Below are positions 44,311 through 53,774 of a stretch of 64,000 nucleotides of DNA, piece by piece. The position numbers and the translations under genes are program-made. Source of the DNA: Saprospiraceae bacterium (lineage in GTDB: Bacteria; Bacteroidota; Bacteroidia; Chitinophagales; Saprospiraceae); contig JALHQW010000015.1 of the NCBI GenBank assembly GCA_022841745.1, forward strand, positions 1 to 64,000, written 5' to 3'. The notes under the pieces are model-generated. The model was given only the letters and a program-made list of their open reading frames with translations, did not search any database and had not been told where the DNA came from. Positions within the stretch are counted from its first letter, which is position 1; each line of letters opens with the position of its first letter.

Positions 44311-46350
44311 ATGAAACCTTATGCTTGCCTTCTATTGCTTTTGATTTCCTCGTTTGCTTTTTGCTTCGCAAATGATGGCGCAACAGCCGCCGCCCCTCCA
44401 AAAAAAGCCTTGCTTGTCGCTGTAGGCAATTACCCATTTGAAACAGGCTGGAAGAAAATCAGTTCCCTGAACGATATTGTATTGCTCCGCAAAGCACTTG
44501 CCAAGCAAGGCTTTTCTGACGCTGACATCCACGAGCTAACGGACGAGGCGGCGACAAAGCAAGGCATACTGGATGCCATTCGGCAATTCCTCATCGAAAC
44601 TGCGCAGCCCGGCGGCGTGGCTTTCTTTCACTTCAGCGGCCACGGCCAGCAGGTTGCTGACGACAACGGCGACGAACTCGACGGCTACGACGAGGCCCTT
44701 GTGCCCATCAACTCGCCCCTCGTTTTCAACCCCGGCGTTTACGAAGGCGAGAACTTGATCCGGGACGAGGAACTTGGCGATTTGCTCGACGAAGTGCGCC
44801 GCAAGCTCGGCCCTACAGGCCACCTAACCGTTGTGCTCGACGCTTGCCACTCCGGCACGGGTACCAGGGGCAGCGGCATTGCAAGGGGCAGCACCGAGAA
44901 AATGGCCAGCCCTTCCTTCATAGCTGGGAACGGCAAATCTGGAAAAGAAAAAGGGAACCTGGACGAAGGCGCCAAGGACGAACGCAACCTCGCCCCCATG
45001 GTCTCTTTTTTCGGTGCAGCACAGCACCAACTCAATTTTGAAACCAAGGACGAAGAAGATAGGGGCGTAGGTTCCTTGAGCTATGCGCTTTGCAAAAAGC
45101 TGTCGGCAGCAACGAAAAGCATGACCTACCGGGGGCTTTTCGAGCAAGTTAAAACGGAGATGTCCATCGTTGCGCCCACGCAAAACCCGCAAGTGGAAGG
45201 GCTGCTCGACCAGGAACTGATGGGTGGACAGTTGCTCGGTGCCCCAGAATTCCTAAGGGTGTTGAAATGGAACGACCCCGGCTCAGTCACACTGGAAGGT
45301 GGGTGGCTGCAAGGCATTTATGAAGGTACGGTGGTGGGGCTTTTCCCGCCCGAAACCCGCAGCATTGCAGGGAAAACACCCATTGCCAAAGGCAAAGTCA
45401 GCTACGCAGATGCGACCACTTGTAAAGTGATTTTGGAATCGGAGTTGGAAGAGCAGGGAACGGCAAAATCGGCCTGGGTTTTCATTCTGGAACAAAGCTT
45501 TGGCGATTTGAGCATTAGTTTCAGAAACGCATTGCCCGAAGGGCATCCTGTTTTGCCGATTTTGCGGAGCAGGCTCGAAAAAACGACCGTGGTGCAGGAA
45601 GCCGCCACCGCTGCCGACCTCGAACTGACCTTCAGCGACGATGCGAGCCGGGGCGGGGCTGTGCAATTACTTACAAACAGTGGCATGGTATGCACTACCT
45701 TTCAGGAAAACCTCCGGCCCGAAATATTGGCCGACCGAATCCTGCAGCAAATGATGAGCGTGGCACAGGTTCGCTTCCTCAAGTCCTTGGAAATGGAGAG
45801 CAGCCTTTTGCCCTTGACTTTTGAAATCATTCCCATAAAATACGACCCCCAAACCAAGCAATACCTCGGCGATTTGCCCAAGGAGGAGCGCATGGACGAG
45901 AATGGGAACTTTAGGTTAAAGGTGGGAGATGGTTTCCGGGTCGAGGTAACGAACCACGGCTTTCGGCCCGCCTACTTCACCCTGCTGGACATTCAGCCGG
46001 ACAACGTGATGAACGTGTTGATGCCGAGCCAATGGAATCCAAGGGAGACCGCCGCCGAATTCGTGGTGGATGCTGGTAGCACCTTGGCGCTTCCCGCCAA
46101 ATACTATAAAAAAATCGAGCCGCCGATGGGAACGGAAGTGTTCAAGCTCATCGCCACCGACCAACCCATTGACCTGCGCACTGTGACGAAAAGCCGAGGG
46201 CAGACCCGCTCTGCTTCCCAAAATCCATTTGAAAAACTGCTGGCCGACTCGTTTTTCAGCGATGGCACTTCGAGCCGGGGCGGAGGAAGCCTTTCCATGT
46301 CGGCGACGGAGGTGCATGTGGAGACGTTCACTTTCGTAATTGAGGAGTGA
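44311..46350 (+). CDS. Exported orthocaspase-like protease with DUF4384-like tail
   Basis: From the ATG at 44311 the protein has 679 residues. It has a signal peptide (MKPYACLLLLLISSFAFCFA), a caspase p20-type domain (about 31-290) with KALLVAVGNY, FHFSGHGQQ (catalytic His111), the DDNGDELDGYDEAL acidic pocket typical of metacaspases/orthocaspases, and VVLDACHSGTGTRG (catalytic Cys179). The C-terminal third (about 525-680: GDGFRVEVTNHGFRPAYFTLLDIQPDNVMNVLMPSQ) resembles DUF4384 domains. Orthocaspases cut after Arg or Lys; the acidic S1-type residues here fit. It is the first of the array, and its stop overlaps a word repeat. Export to the periplasm is inferred from the signal peptide. Confidence 0.88.
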   Translation: MKPYACLLLLLISSFAFCFANDGATAAAPPKKALLVAVGNYPFETGWKKISSLNDIVLLRKALAKQGFSDADIHELTDEAATKQGILDAIRQFLIETAQPGGVAFFHFSGHGQQVADDNGDELDGYDEALVPINSPLVFNPGVYEGENLIRDEELGDLLDEVRRKLGPTGHLTVVLDACHSGTGTRGSGIARGSTEKMASPSFIAGNGKSGKEKGNLDEGAKDERNLAPMVSFFGAAQHQLNFETKDEEDRGVGSLSYALCKKLSAATKSMTYRGLFEQVKTEMSIVAPTQNPQVEGLLDQELMGGQLLGAPEFLRVLKWNDPGSVTLEGGWLQGIYEGTVVGLFPPETRSIAGKTPIAKGKVSYADATTCKVILESELEEQGTAKSAWVFILEQSFGDLSISFRNALPEGHPVLPILRSRLEKTTVVQEAATAADLELTFSDDASRGGAVQLLTNSGMVCTTFQENLRPEILADRILQQMMSVAQVRFLKSLEMESSLLPLTFEIIPIKYDPQTKQYLGDLPKEERMDENGNFRLKVGDGFRVEVTNHGFRPAYFTLLDIQPDNVMNVLMPSQWNPRETAAEFVVDAGSTLALPAKYYKKIEPPMGTEVFKLIATDQPIDLRTVTKSRGQTRSASQNPFEKLLADSFFSDGTSSRGGGSLSMSATEVHVETFTFVIEE

Positions 46351-46400
46351 CGGTGGACGATGGACGAGTGACGGTGGACGGTTTACGGGGGACGGGGGAT
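46347..46400. repeat. Word repeat (GTGACGGTGGACG)
   Basis: Repeated GACGGTGGACG and GGACGGGGG words cover the last 4 bp of the orthocaspase gene and the following 50 bp. No inverted arm is seen. Belongs to the gene-end word series. Confidence 0.6.
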
Positions 46401-46465
46401 ATACGGACAGGGGCGCAAAGGCTACTTTTAGGGAAAACGATTCAAGTCAATTATTGAAGCATTTT

Positions 46466-48025
46466 ATGAAAAACTTTGTTCCATATTTCGCAATTTTCGG
46501 TTTTTGGGCCTTGGCAATACATGGCGCCGCCCAACGAAACGAGGTATTCTACAACCTTTTCAACGACAGTATCACTTACAAACGGGACGGCAAACCTGTT
46601 AAAGGCCTACGGCTGCGCAAAGGAGATGAAGTTAGGATTCATTTGACGGAATTCAACCCCTTTACCAGCGATGTACAATTGGACATTGAGGAAATAAACG
46701 AACCCACTGCGCTGGAACTCTCCGGCATGGCAGGACTGGGTGGGCTGATGCCTGACATGCCAGGTTTACCTGGACTGGAAAGCATATTGGGAGGAAAAGG
46801 TTTTGGATTGGGAGATGGCGGCATACCTGTACTCGATATTCCAGTATTGACTTTTGGTGGCGACACGGTTTCCATTTCCAAGCTCTTGGGCGTTTCAAGA
46901 GGAGGAGCGGACGTCAGCCAAGCAAATTCGATGATGGCAGAAATCACTTCGCTGCTGGCCGACATCAACGGGCTATACAATGAGGTGAAAGCCATTGAAA
47001 AATCGGCAATGGTGAGTAAAATGGCTGCCATGAACGTGCAATTGTTGCGGCAGCAACCAAACCTCCGGCCCTCATTGGTTCAACAGTTATGCAGGGAATA
47101 TTATGATATTGCTTTTGCGAAGTCGCCCGGTGAGGCACTCAGCCTAAACGACCTGCTGGCTTGGCAGTCCATGCCAAACAGGTTTGGGTTGTTGCATCAA
47201 AAGCTGAAGGGAAAACAAGGCGAACTCATCTCTAAAATTGGTGTATTGGAAGGCATCACAAAATCCATCTCCAGCATTCCGATGGACAATGCCAGTAGTC
47301 AGAAGTATTTTCGGGAACTCATTGATTTTCAATCAAAATCAAAAGGAGTGCGTGACCAATTAAAGGACTACACCGCCCACCCGATGAGTCTTGGCGATTT
47401 GCCAACGGTACAGGAAATGGCCGAACTGCAACTGCAATTGGCCGAAGTGATTTCCAATGATTTCACTTACCACACCACCCTACAGCCCTTGGCCGATCAG
47501 GTAGTGCTGCACATGAAATTGCAGCGCAAGGGCACCGATGGCGAAGAAATGGAGGTCGTGAAAGAACGCAACCTTCGCTTGGAGATTCGGGGAGGGCTGA
47601 AGGTTAGCGCCAGTGCTGGTATTGGGTTTGGGCAGTTCTTTGAGCCTGCGCAGGCCTATTCCGTGAACAATGGGAGCATTGTCGGGGATGACGATGGCTT
47701 TTTCACCCCATCGCTGGTCAGCTTCCTGCACTTCCACGGCTATCGGGGACAGAAGGCGACCTTGGGCGGCAGCTTCGGGGCAGGCTTTCCGATGCTCACC
47801 AACGGGGATGGGCAAAGCGTGGAGTTTTACCTTGGCCCAAGCCTGATTTTGGGTGCTTCGCAAAAACTGGTCATTTCCGCAGGGCTAAAGGGCGGTCGGG
47901 TGCAGCGGCTGGCCAAGGGCTACCAAATTGGCGACCTCTTTGATGTCAATTTCGGGGATATACCCACGGCAGGGAAATATGAGTTGGGATTGTTCTTGGG
48001 GGCGAGTTTTCATTTGGGGAATTGA
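46466..48025 (+). CDS. Exported protein of unknown function, possible barrel C-terminus
   Basis: From the ATG at 46466 the product is 519 residues, with a signal peptide (NFVPYFAIFGFWALAIHGAAQ). The first 100 residues include a strand-rich domain (NDSITYKRDGKPVKGLRLRKGDEVRIHLTEFNPF), a glycine/proline/methionine stretch (MPDMPGLPGLESILGGKGFGLGDGG), then a helical region about 140-370 and a C-terminal set of beta-strands (SASAGIGFGQFFEPAQAY, GYRGQKATLGGSFGAGFPML, VEFYLGPSLILGASQKLVISAGLKGG, KYELGLFLGASFHL) resembling an outer-membrane barrel. It lies 115 nt after the orthocaspase, in the same direction, and may form a functional pair with it as anchor or pore. No family is recognised. Confidence 0.7.
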   Translation: MKNFVPYFAIFGFWALAIHGAAQRNEVFYNLFNDSITYKRDGKPVKGLRLRKGDEVRIHLTEFNPFTSDVQLDIEEINEPTALELSGMAGLGGLMPDMPGLPGLESILGGKGFGLGDGGIPVLDIPVLTFGGDTVSISKLLGVSRGGADVSQANSMMAEITSLLADINGLYNEVKAIEKSAMVSKMAAMNVQLLRQQPNLRPSLVQQLCREYYDIAFAKSPGEALSLNDLLAWQSMPNRFGLLHQKLKGKQGELISKIGVLEGITKSISSIPMDNASSQKYFRELIDFQSKSKGVRDQLKDYTAHPMSLGDLPTVQEMAELQLQLAEVISNDFTYHTTLQPLADQVVLHMKLQRKGTDGEEMEVVKERNLRLEIRGGLKVSASAGIGFGQFFEPAQAYSVNNGSIVGDDDGFFTPSLVSFLHFHGYRGQKATLGGSFGAGFPMLTNGDGQSVEFYLGPSLILGASQKLVISAGLKGGRVQRLAKGYQIGDLFDVNFGDIPTAGKYELGLFLGASFHLGN

Positions 48026-48077
48026 GCGGAATTCGATTGCCATTTTTTTTGAGAAATAATTAATAATTCGGTATTTG

Positions 48078-48110
48078 TTTGTTGAATTAAAAAATAATTT
48101 GCTACTTTTG
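48078..48110 (+). promoter_or_regulatory. Bacteroidota-type promoter for the lipoprotein and CHAT genes
   Basis: TTTG (48078-48081) is followed after 21 nt by TACTTTTG (48103-48110), matching TAnnTTTG. It lies 44 nt upstream of the lipoprotein ATG at 48154. Confidence 0.6.
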
Positions 48111-48153
48111 AGGGATTTTAATTAATTATTTTTTACACTTAAAATCAAGCCAT

Positions 48154-48741
48154 ATGAAAAACAATTTCATTTCCATCCTTTTCCCTCTCTTGTTATTGTT
48201 TATTCTCTTTTGTAACCAAGGTTGTGGAGACAAAGCACCTACCAATTCTGAGGACACCACCAATACAGTACCGAGGGATACTGTTCAACCAGATGTTACA
48301 GGGCTGGTAGTCTCTAACGGCACAATATCCAATTCTGAAATTTCAGATGACCAGATTGTTTGCACGTCAAAAGGAGAAACTTTGTGGTCAAAATGCGTGG
48401 TAATAGAAGGTGCCCATAAGGGCGAATTGGATGCAAAACAATTGAGGATGTGCCTCCAATTGATTAATAACAACCAAACTGATATGTTAATTGATTCAGT
48501 GAAAATGTTAGTGAACTTGCCTGATTTCGCAAGCACTTGTCCAAACGATGGCGCAAAGAATGTAACTATTAAGTCAAACAGTTCCGTACTTTACGAATTA
48601 GACTATTGCTTCCTGAATGATAAAGCGATTCGTGCTGGAAATCCCATAGTTGTTAACGTCTATGCCCATGCTGATAGGGGCAGGCCCACTGCTATAAATT
48701 TGACTGCTTGTTTGAGTGGGGATGACACTTGCTGCCTATAA
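48154..48741 (+). CDS. Cys-rich lipoprotein
   Basis: The 195-residue product has a lipoprotein signal with the run ILFCNQGCGDK, where the Cys in QGC is the likely lipidation site (about residue 24), and an S/T/D-rich spacer (EDTTNTVPRDTVQPD). The mature part contains seven Cys (IVCTSKGETLWSKC, LRMCLQL, STCPND, LDYCFLND) and ends DDTCCL, suggesting disulfides. No family is recognised. It is the first gene after the promoter at 48103 and precedes the TPR-CHAT gene by 130 nt, with a small inverted repeat between. Confidence 0.7.
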   Translation: MKNNFISILFPLLLLFILFCNQGCGDKAPTNSEDTTNTVPRDTVQPDVTGLVVSNGTISNSEISDDQIVCTSKGETLWSKCVVIEGAHKGELDAKQLRMCLQLINNNQTDMLIDSVKMLVNLPDFASTCPNDGAKNVTIKSNSSVLYELDYCFLNDKAIRAGNPIVVNVYAHADRGRPTAINLTACLSGDDTCCL

Positions 48742-48792
48742 TTATCAATTTCGCTCATCCTCTCTTTATTATGAAACAAGTGTAAATCGAGA

Positions 48793-48818
48793 CCTGACAG
48801 GTTTTTAAACCTGTCGGG
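48793..48818. repeat. Small inverted repeat (CCTGACAGGTTT)
   Basis: CCTGACAGGTTT (48793-48804) pairs with AAACCTGTCGGG (48807-48818) with one mismatch. Similar CCTGACAGG palindromes are dispersed in many Bacteroidota genomes (recalled, not searched). It lies between the lipoprotein and TPR-CHAT genes and lacks a T run, so it is more likely a repeat than a terminator. Confidence 0.6.
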
Positions 48819-48870
48819 ACTGGCCCTATCCAATTGACATACTATCCAACCAACCCAAAACCTAACGACG

Positions 48871-51800
48871 ATGAAAATAATTTCCTTCTCCATCTTGTTG
48901 TTAATTCCAGTTCTATTAAATGCACAACCAACTGACAGTCTTGTAGTTGCAAAATTAGTAGACAGCCTGGTGTTGGCCTCCCGCAACCTGAGCAATGCTC
49001 GTGAATTCGACAAGGCAATGGACTTGAACATCAGAGCGGAGAACCTGGCTTTGGAGATGCTGGGCAGGGTATCGGTGAGTTATGGCAAAGCAAGTTTTAA
49101 TCATGGACGGATATATAATTTAAAAGCTGACTACCAAAATGCGGAAAAATGGTACATCATTAGCCGGGAAATACAGGAGCTGACCATTGGCAAAATGCAC
49201 CCCGATTACGCATCAACCTTGAACAACTTGGGTGTATTATACCTTAAAATTGGCTTAAAAGAAAAGGTAGAGCCTTTCTACTTAGAGGCCATGAGCATAA
49301 GGGAAAAAATATTCGGAGTTGAACATCCTGATTTTATTTCCAGCATAAATAACCTCGCTATTTATTATAAAGATATAGGCAAACCTGAACAAGCAGAACC
49401 ACTTTATTTAAAAGCCATGTCCCTGCGGGAAAAGGTGCTTGGAGTGGAGCATCCTGACTATGCGACAAGCCTTGCCAACCTAGCTGTACTGTACCTAGAA
49501 ACTGGCCGCTACGAATTGGCTGAACCAAAGCTGAAGCAGGCAACTTCAATCTGGAAAAGGGCATTGGGCGAAAAGCATCCGTTTTATGTTTCGGGCCTGA
49601 ACAACCTGGCCGTTCTGTACATGGAAACTGGCCGCTACGAACTAGCCGAACCAATTTACCTCGAATCAAAAGGCATTTATGAGAAAGCAGAAGCCAAGGG
49701 TGACCCCAATTATGCCGAATGTCTGAACAACTTCGCCAACCTCCACTGGAAGCTGGGCAATTACAGCAAAGTAGAGCCTAATTACAAAGCTGCCTTGGCC
49801 AATATTGAGGTCGGTTTAGGCAAAGAGCATCCGGATTTTTTGAGATACCTCAACAATTTAGCAATTTATTATACTGCTATTGGGGATTACGAAAAGGCCG
49901 AATCGGTTTATTTGGAAGTCATCAATATCCGGGAAAAATCATTGGGGCGAGAGCACCTTGATATTGCTTCAAGCCTTGGCAATTTGGCGATTTTATACGA
50001 CAATAACAAACAATCCGACAAAGCCTTGCCCTTGGCACTTGAAGCCAAGAATATACTAGAAAAAAATGGGGACTTGTCCAGTGCCATTTACACCATGCAA
50101 TTGGTTAATTTAGCTTTATTTTACCTTAAATCGGGCGAATTAAAAAAAGCAGAATCACTTGCAGTGAAAGCCGCTCAAATTTATGAAACCACGGTAGGCA
50201 AGCTGCACCCTGATTATGCAAACTGTTTGCATAAATTGGCCAAAATAAAACGTTCGCTTGGACAACCGGGCAGTGCTGAGAAATTATTTGATGAAGCACT
50301 TGCCATTTATGCAAAATCATTGGGCAAGGCCACAGCTGACTATACCGAATGCCTGTATGATTTGGTAAGCCTACACCAGTCCACTGGCCAATATGAAAAA
50401 GCATGGCAATTAGGTGTGGAATTATCCAATTTGAGCAAAACCGTCCTATTGCGTGGCGTGTATTTCATGCCTGAACTTGAGCTGAGCAAATTCCAGGGCT
50501 TATTTTCAAAAAACGAGTTACAGTTGTTGTCCTTAGTGCCAACCGATGAAAGTAGTGCTGCAGGAATTGTTGGTGCTTGCTACGACAATAGCCTGTTTAA
50601 CAAAGGATTCTTGTTGCAGGCAGTTAGTCAGGTCAGGCGACTGGCACTGGCAGACACTTCCCTAGCAGCGAATACTGACCTGCTGAAGTCTTACCAGCGC
50701 CGCCTCGCCGCTGAGTATGCAAAGCCCGCTTCGGAGCGGCAAGGTCTTAAAGATTTGGAAACGATGGCCAATGACCTCGAAAAAAGCCTAACCCGGCAAG
50801 TGGCAAACCAGGGGTTAAGTATGCAACAAGTGACCTGGCAGCAAGTGCAGTCAAAGCTTAAACTTGGCGAGGTCGCCATTGAGTTTGTCAATTATCAAAT
50901 CTCAAATAAAAGCCAGCCCGACAGTACGATGTATGCAGCCCTGTTGCTCAAGCCCGGCATGGCTCAGCCTGCATTTCTGCCACTCATTTCAGCGAAATCC
51001 TTGGACAGCATAATGGCATCAAATGGCCAACGCAAGGCCGACTACGTGAACAGCCTCTATGCTGTGGCCGAGCGAGGAGCCAAGCCAATCGGCAAGCCAG
51101 AAAAGACACTTTTCGAGATGCTCTGGCAGCCATTGGAAGCCATGCTAAACACATCGGGTGCGGCAACCAGTAGGGGCGGGCGCACCACTGTTTATTTTTC
51201 GCCAGTGGGCCTGCTCCACCGACTGAACCTCGCTGCGATACCCGTAAACGAGGATGAGATACTCGGCGACCGCTACCGGTTAATAGAACTAGGCAGCACC
51301 CGGCAATTGGCCTTGCCAAACATTGCCCCCTTTGCAAACAAAGATGCCTTGTTCTTTGGCGGAATTCAGTACGACGTGGACGGCCTTGCACTCAATATTG
51401 AGCGTGATCCCGATGAAGCATATGATGCCAAACGTGGGCAAGTAAGCACGGAAGACATTGACCCAAGCCTGCGGGGCAATACCTGGAGCTACCTGAAATG
51501 GACGGTGCAGGAGGTGGATGGAATTTCCGCCATTTTGACTGATAACGACTATAGCAGTAGTGTATTAAAAGGAAATGACGCAACCGAGACCGCTTTCAAA
51601 CAGCTTGGTGTCGTCGGTACCTCGCCGAAAGTGCTGCACGTCTCCACGCACGGTTATTTCTTCCCAGACCCAGCCCCCCAGCCCTCTATAGGGGAAGCGG
51701 GCGCAGGGCGTGCATTAGGGGCTGAGCATGAAACGGTGTTCAAAACATCGGAGCTGCCAATGATACGCTCAGGGCTGATAATGGCAGGCGCCAACTATGC

Positions 51801-52173
51801 ATGGGAAAATGGTCGGCCCATGTCCCCCGGCATGGACGACGGCATACTTACTGCCTACGAAATCAGCCAGATGAACCTCTCGAACACGGAGCTGGTGGTG
51901 TTGTCCGCCTGTGAGACTGGCCTTGGCGACATCCAAGGGAACGAGGGCGTCTATGGTCTTCAACGTGCCTTCAAGATTGCTGGGGCGAAGTACCTCGTGA
52001 TGTCGCTATGGCAAGTGCCCGACTTCCAGACGCAGGAGTTGATGACCACGTTTTACACTAAATGGCTAAAAAATAAAATGCCCTTGCCCGATGCCTTCCA
52101 TGCGGCGCAAAAGGACATGAAAGATAAATACCAGAACCCGTTTTTCTGGGCCGGCTTCGTGCTGGTTGAGTGA
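48871..52173 (+). CDS. Exported TPR-CHAT protein (caspase-HetF-type peptidase)
   Basis: The 1100-residue protein has a signal peptide (MKIISFSILLLIPVLLNAQ), about ten TPRs of the nephrocystin-3 type (about 35-560; repeated YLEAMSIREKIFGVEHPDF, LNNLAVLYMETGRYELAEP), a linker (about 560-790), and a CHAT peptidase domain (about 790-1100). The catalytic dyad is His927 in HVSTHGYFF and Cys1014 in VVLSACETGLGD, followed by EGVYGLQRAFKIAGAKYLVMSLWQV and the terminal PFFWAGFVLVE. TPR-CHAT proteins are cysteine proteases related to separases and to the partner protease of gRAMP type III-E CRISPR effectors. Here a signal peptide and no CRISPR genes argue for an envelope function. It is probably cotranscribed with the downstream small secreted gene (start 38 nt after the stop). 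Confidence 0.9.
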   Translation: MKIISFSILLLIPVLLNAQPTDSLVVAKLVDSLVLASRNLSNAREFDKAMDLNIRAENLALEMLGRVSVSYGKASFNHGRIYNLKADYQNAEKWYIISREIQELTIGKMHPDYASTLNNLGVLYLKIGLKEKVEPFYLEAMSIREKIFGVEHPDFISSINNLAIYYKDIGKPEQAEPLYLKAMSLREKVLGVEHPDYATSLANLAVLYLETGRYELAEPKLKQATSIWKRALGEKHPFYVSGLNNLAVLYMETGRYELAEPIYLESKGIYEKAEAKGDPNYAECLNNFANLHWKLGNYSKVEPNYKAALANIEVGLGKEHPDFLRYLNNLAIYYTAIGDYEKAESVYLEVINIREKSLGREHLDIASSLGNLAILYDNNKQSDKALPLALEAKNILEKNGDLSSAIYTMQLVNLALFYLKSGELKKAESLAVKAAQIYETTVGKLHPDYANCLHKLAKIKRSLGQPGSAEKLFDEALAIYAKSLGKATADYTECLYDLVSLHQSTGQYEKAWQLGVELSNLSKTVLLRGVYFMPELELSKFQGLFSKNELQLLSLVPTDESSAAGIVGACYDNSLFNKGFLLQAVSQVRRLALADTSLAANTDLLKSYQRRLAAEYAKPASERQGLKDLETMANDLEKSLTRQVANQGLSMQQVTWQQVQSKLKLGEVAIEFVNYQISNKSQPDSTMYAALLLKPGMAQPAFLPLISAKSLDSIMASNGQRKADYVNSLYAVAERGAKPIGKPEKTLFEMLWQPLEAMLNTSGAATSRGGRTTVYFSPVGLLHRLNLAAIPVNEDEILGDRYRLIELGSTRQLALPNIAPFANKDALFFGGIQYDVDGLALNIERDPDEAYDAKRGQVSTEDIDPSLRGNTWSYLKWTVQEVDGISAILTDNDYSSSVLKGNDATETAFKQLGVVGTSPKVLHVSTHGYFFPDPAPQPSIGEAGAGRALGAEHETVFKTSELPMIRSGLIMAGANYAWENGRPMSPGMDDGILTAYEISQMNLSNTELVVLSACETGLGDIQGNEGVYGLQRAFKIAGAKYLVMSLWQVPDFQTQELMTTFYTKWLKNKMPLPDAFHAAQKDMKDKYQNPFFWAGFVLVE

Positions 52174-52210
52174 GTTAATTCTTATTTTTTTCATCTATAA
52201 AACATTCAAC

Positions 52211-52819
52211 ATGAAAGTAATCTTTTTTAAATCAGTTGTTCTGTTAGCCATGTTCATGTGCTGTTTTGCCCACGTGGGCAATAGCCAGACCAAACAAACA
52301 GCAGAGAAAAAAGCATCAACCTCGCTGGCTCAAACCAACTACTGCGACCAAGTTATTACAGCGACGAACAAGAAACTCAAAGAGGAAGCAAATGCAACCT
52401 GTGCCTCCCAACACACTTGCGTGGAATGCACAGATCGAACAACCATGATGAAAATCTATGCGACCATGGTGGTGCAGCCCGACAAACCAAATTGCAAGAT
52501 GGTTTCAGAAATTGCCATTAGCGATGATGCCGTAAGCCGAGGGACAGAGACCAGAACCGGGTTCCGTGCCGAACTGCTCCAAAGCCCCTGCTTTGCTGGC
52601 GGCACCAACCTCGAAGTCTTTTTGCCGGGTTATGGCGAAGCAAGCCGGGAGTTCAGCTATCTTTGGGAGATAGATGGCGGCAAAGGCGGCCACCTGCCAA
52701 CCATTCAATGCGCCTGCGGCAAGGAAGCGAAGGTCAGGGTTACTCAATTGGCCACCGGGGAATCCATCACGTTGGTTGCCAAACTCGGTTCTACTTGCGG
52801 CGATTCGACCAGGAAATAG
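52211..52819 (+). CDS. Small secreted Cys-rich protein with LWEIDGG domain
   Basis: From the ATG at 52211 the product has 202 residues, with a signal peptide (FKSVVLLAMFMCCFAHVGNSQ). The middle (about 40-90) holds four Cys (NATCASQHTCVECTD, NYCDQ). The C-terminal half (about 125-200) has SPCFAGGTNLEVFLP, FSYLWEIDGGKGGHLPTIQCACGKEAKVRV and ITLVAKLGSTCGDS. This C-terminal part is clearly related to the next gene product (52994-53377), and its YLWEIDGG, Cys, VRV pattern recalls an SprB/PKD-like beta-sandwich. It follows the TPR-CHAT gene by 38 nt and precedes a strong terminator. Function unknown; a substrate or ligand of the envelope proteases is a possibility only. Confidence 0.75.
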   Translation: MKVIFFKSVVLLAMFMCCFAHVGNSQTKQTAEKKASTSLAQTNYCDQVITATNKKLKEEANATCASQHTCVECTDRTTMMKIYATMVVQPDKPNCKMVSEIAISDDAVSRGTETRTGFRAELLQSPCFAGGTNLEVFLPGYGEASREFSYLWEIDGGKGGHLPTIQCACGKEAKVRVTQLATGESITLVAKLGSTCGDSTRK

Positions 52820-52850
52820 AACCTCCTCATCTTTATTGCTTTGAAGCTTT

Positions 52851-52895
52851 GAAAAGGCCGTCAATCTCATATTGGCGGCCTTTTCCGTTTTTTTT
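52851..52895 (+). terminator. Terminator after the TPR-CHAT transcript
   Basis: A 15-bp stem with one mismatch (GAAAAGGCCGTCAAT at 52851-52865 with ATTGGCGGCCTTTTC at 52871-52885) has a 5-nt loop and a downstream T run to about 52896. Confidence 0.8.
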
Positions 52896-52993
52896 TGAAC
52901 TTTTTCAAACACTATTGATAACCAACGGAAGATGCAGGTATATATGGGCATGAAAGCAAACAACAATGTTTAATCTTTAAAAAGAAATGCCTT

Positions 52994-53377
52994 ATGAAAA
53001 AGTCAATGAAATCCAGCCTCGCAATGCTTATCGGCCTGTTATCAATGGTTGTTTTATTCACCAATAATAGCAATGCCCAAAGCGCCAAAAATCAGCCATT
53101 CGCTGAAAAAGCCTTTAAAAAAATAAACAAGGGTTTTTACTTCGATATTAAAGCGGTAACCTGTTTTGCCGGAGGCACTTCGCTGTATGTTGCCATTGAG
53201 AAATCGAACAACTACGCCTTCTTGTGGGAGATAGACGGCCAGCACGGAGGCCACCAAATGAACCAGGAGTGCATTTATGGAGAATATGCAAAACTGCGGG
53301 TCATGCGGTTGTCGGATGGGTTGCAGATAACCCGTACGGTTAGGCTAACTTATTACGGCGATAGTGACAACAATTAA
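52994..53377 (+). CDS. Small secreted protein, paralogue of the preceding gene's C-terminal half
   Basis: The 127-residue product has a signal peptide (SSLAMLIGLLSMVVLFTNNSNAQ) and a single domain (about 50-127): VTCFAGGTSLYVAIE, YAFLWEIDGQHGGHQMNQECIYGEYAKLRVMRLSDGLQITRTVRLT. Shared landmarks with the 52211-52819 product are CFAGGT, the aromatic-LWEIDG-x-x-GGH segment, a Cys, then AK-[LV]-RV. So the domain can stand alone. It sits between the TPR-CHAT terminator and the pseudo-caspase gene and has its own downstream terminator. Function unknown; an envelope or extracellular location is inferred. Confidence 0.72.
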   Translation: MKKSMKSSLAMLIGLLSMVVLFTNNSNAQSAKNQPFAEKAFKKINKGFYFDIKAVTCFAGGTSLYVAIEKSNNYAFLWEIDGQHGGHQMNQECIYGEYAKLRVMRLSDGLQITRTVRLTYYGDSDNN

Positions 53378-53511
53378 AAAACTGAATCGCAGCGTCCAAA
53401 TGAAAACAACCATCCGTAGCGAAGGGAAACGGGAAAACCAAGGATGTTTTTTACGCAACCCTGTCACTACCCAAAGTCATAGTTCGAGAAAAAAGCAGTG
53501 ATTTAGTTTTC

Positions 53512-53546
53512 CTCATCCCACCTTGCGGCGGGATGAGTTTTTTTTT
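53512..53546 (+). terminator. Terminator after the small secreted gene
   Basis: CTCATCCCACC (53512-53522) pairs with GGCGGGATGAG (53527-53537) with one mismatch, with a 4-nt loop and a run of nine or more T from 53538. Confidence 0.82.
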
Positions 53547-53774
53547 ATTTAATTCCAACCTATCAATTTTATAACGACCAATATATCAATCCCATACCTC
53601 AGTGCTGCTATACTTCACGCCATTGGGTTTTCTGTATGGGTTCAGCGAAGGGTTCTGAAATCTTTGAGATTTCGGAAATCTTGTTTGCACAAAACCTATT
53701 AGCGCTGAGTATAATTATTAATGCAGCAAGCAAATAAACAACTCCCTTCGACATAGAATTTGACATGGGAATTT

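Noticed and set aside
48871-52173. TPR-CHAT gene as the protease partner of a type III-E (gRAMP) CRISPR system
   Set aside because: No CRISPR array or gRAMP gene exists in the window and the protein has a signal peptide, so an RNA-guided cytosolic role is not supported.
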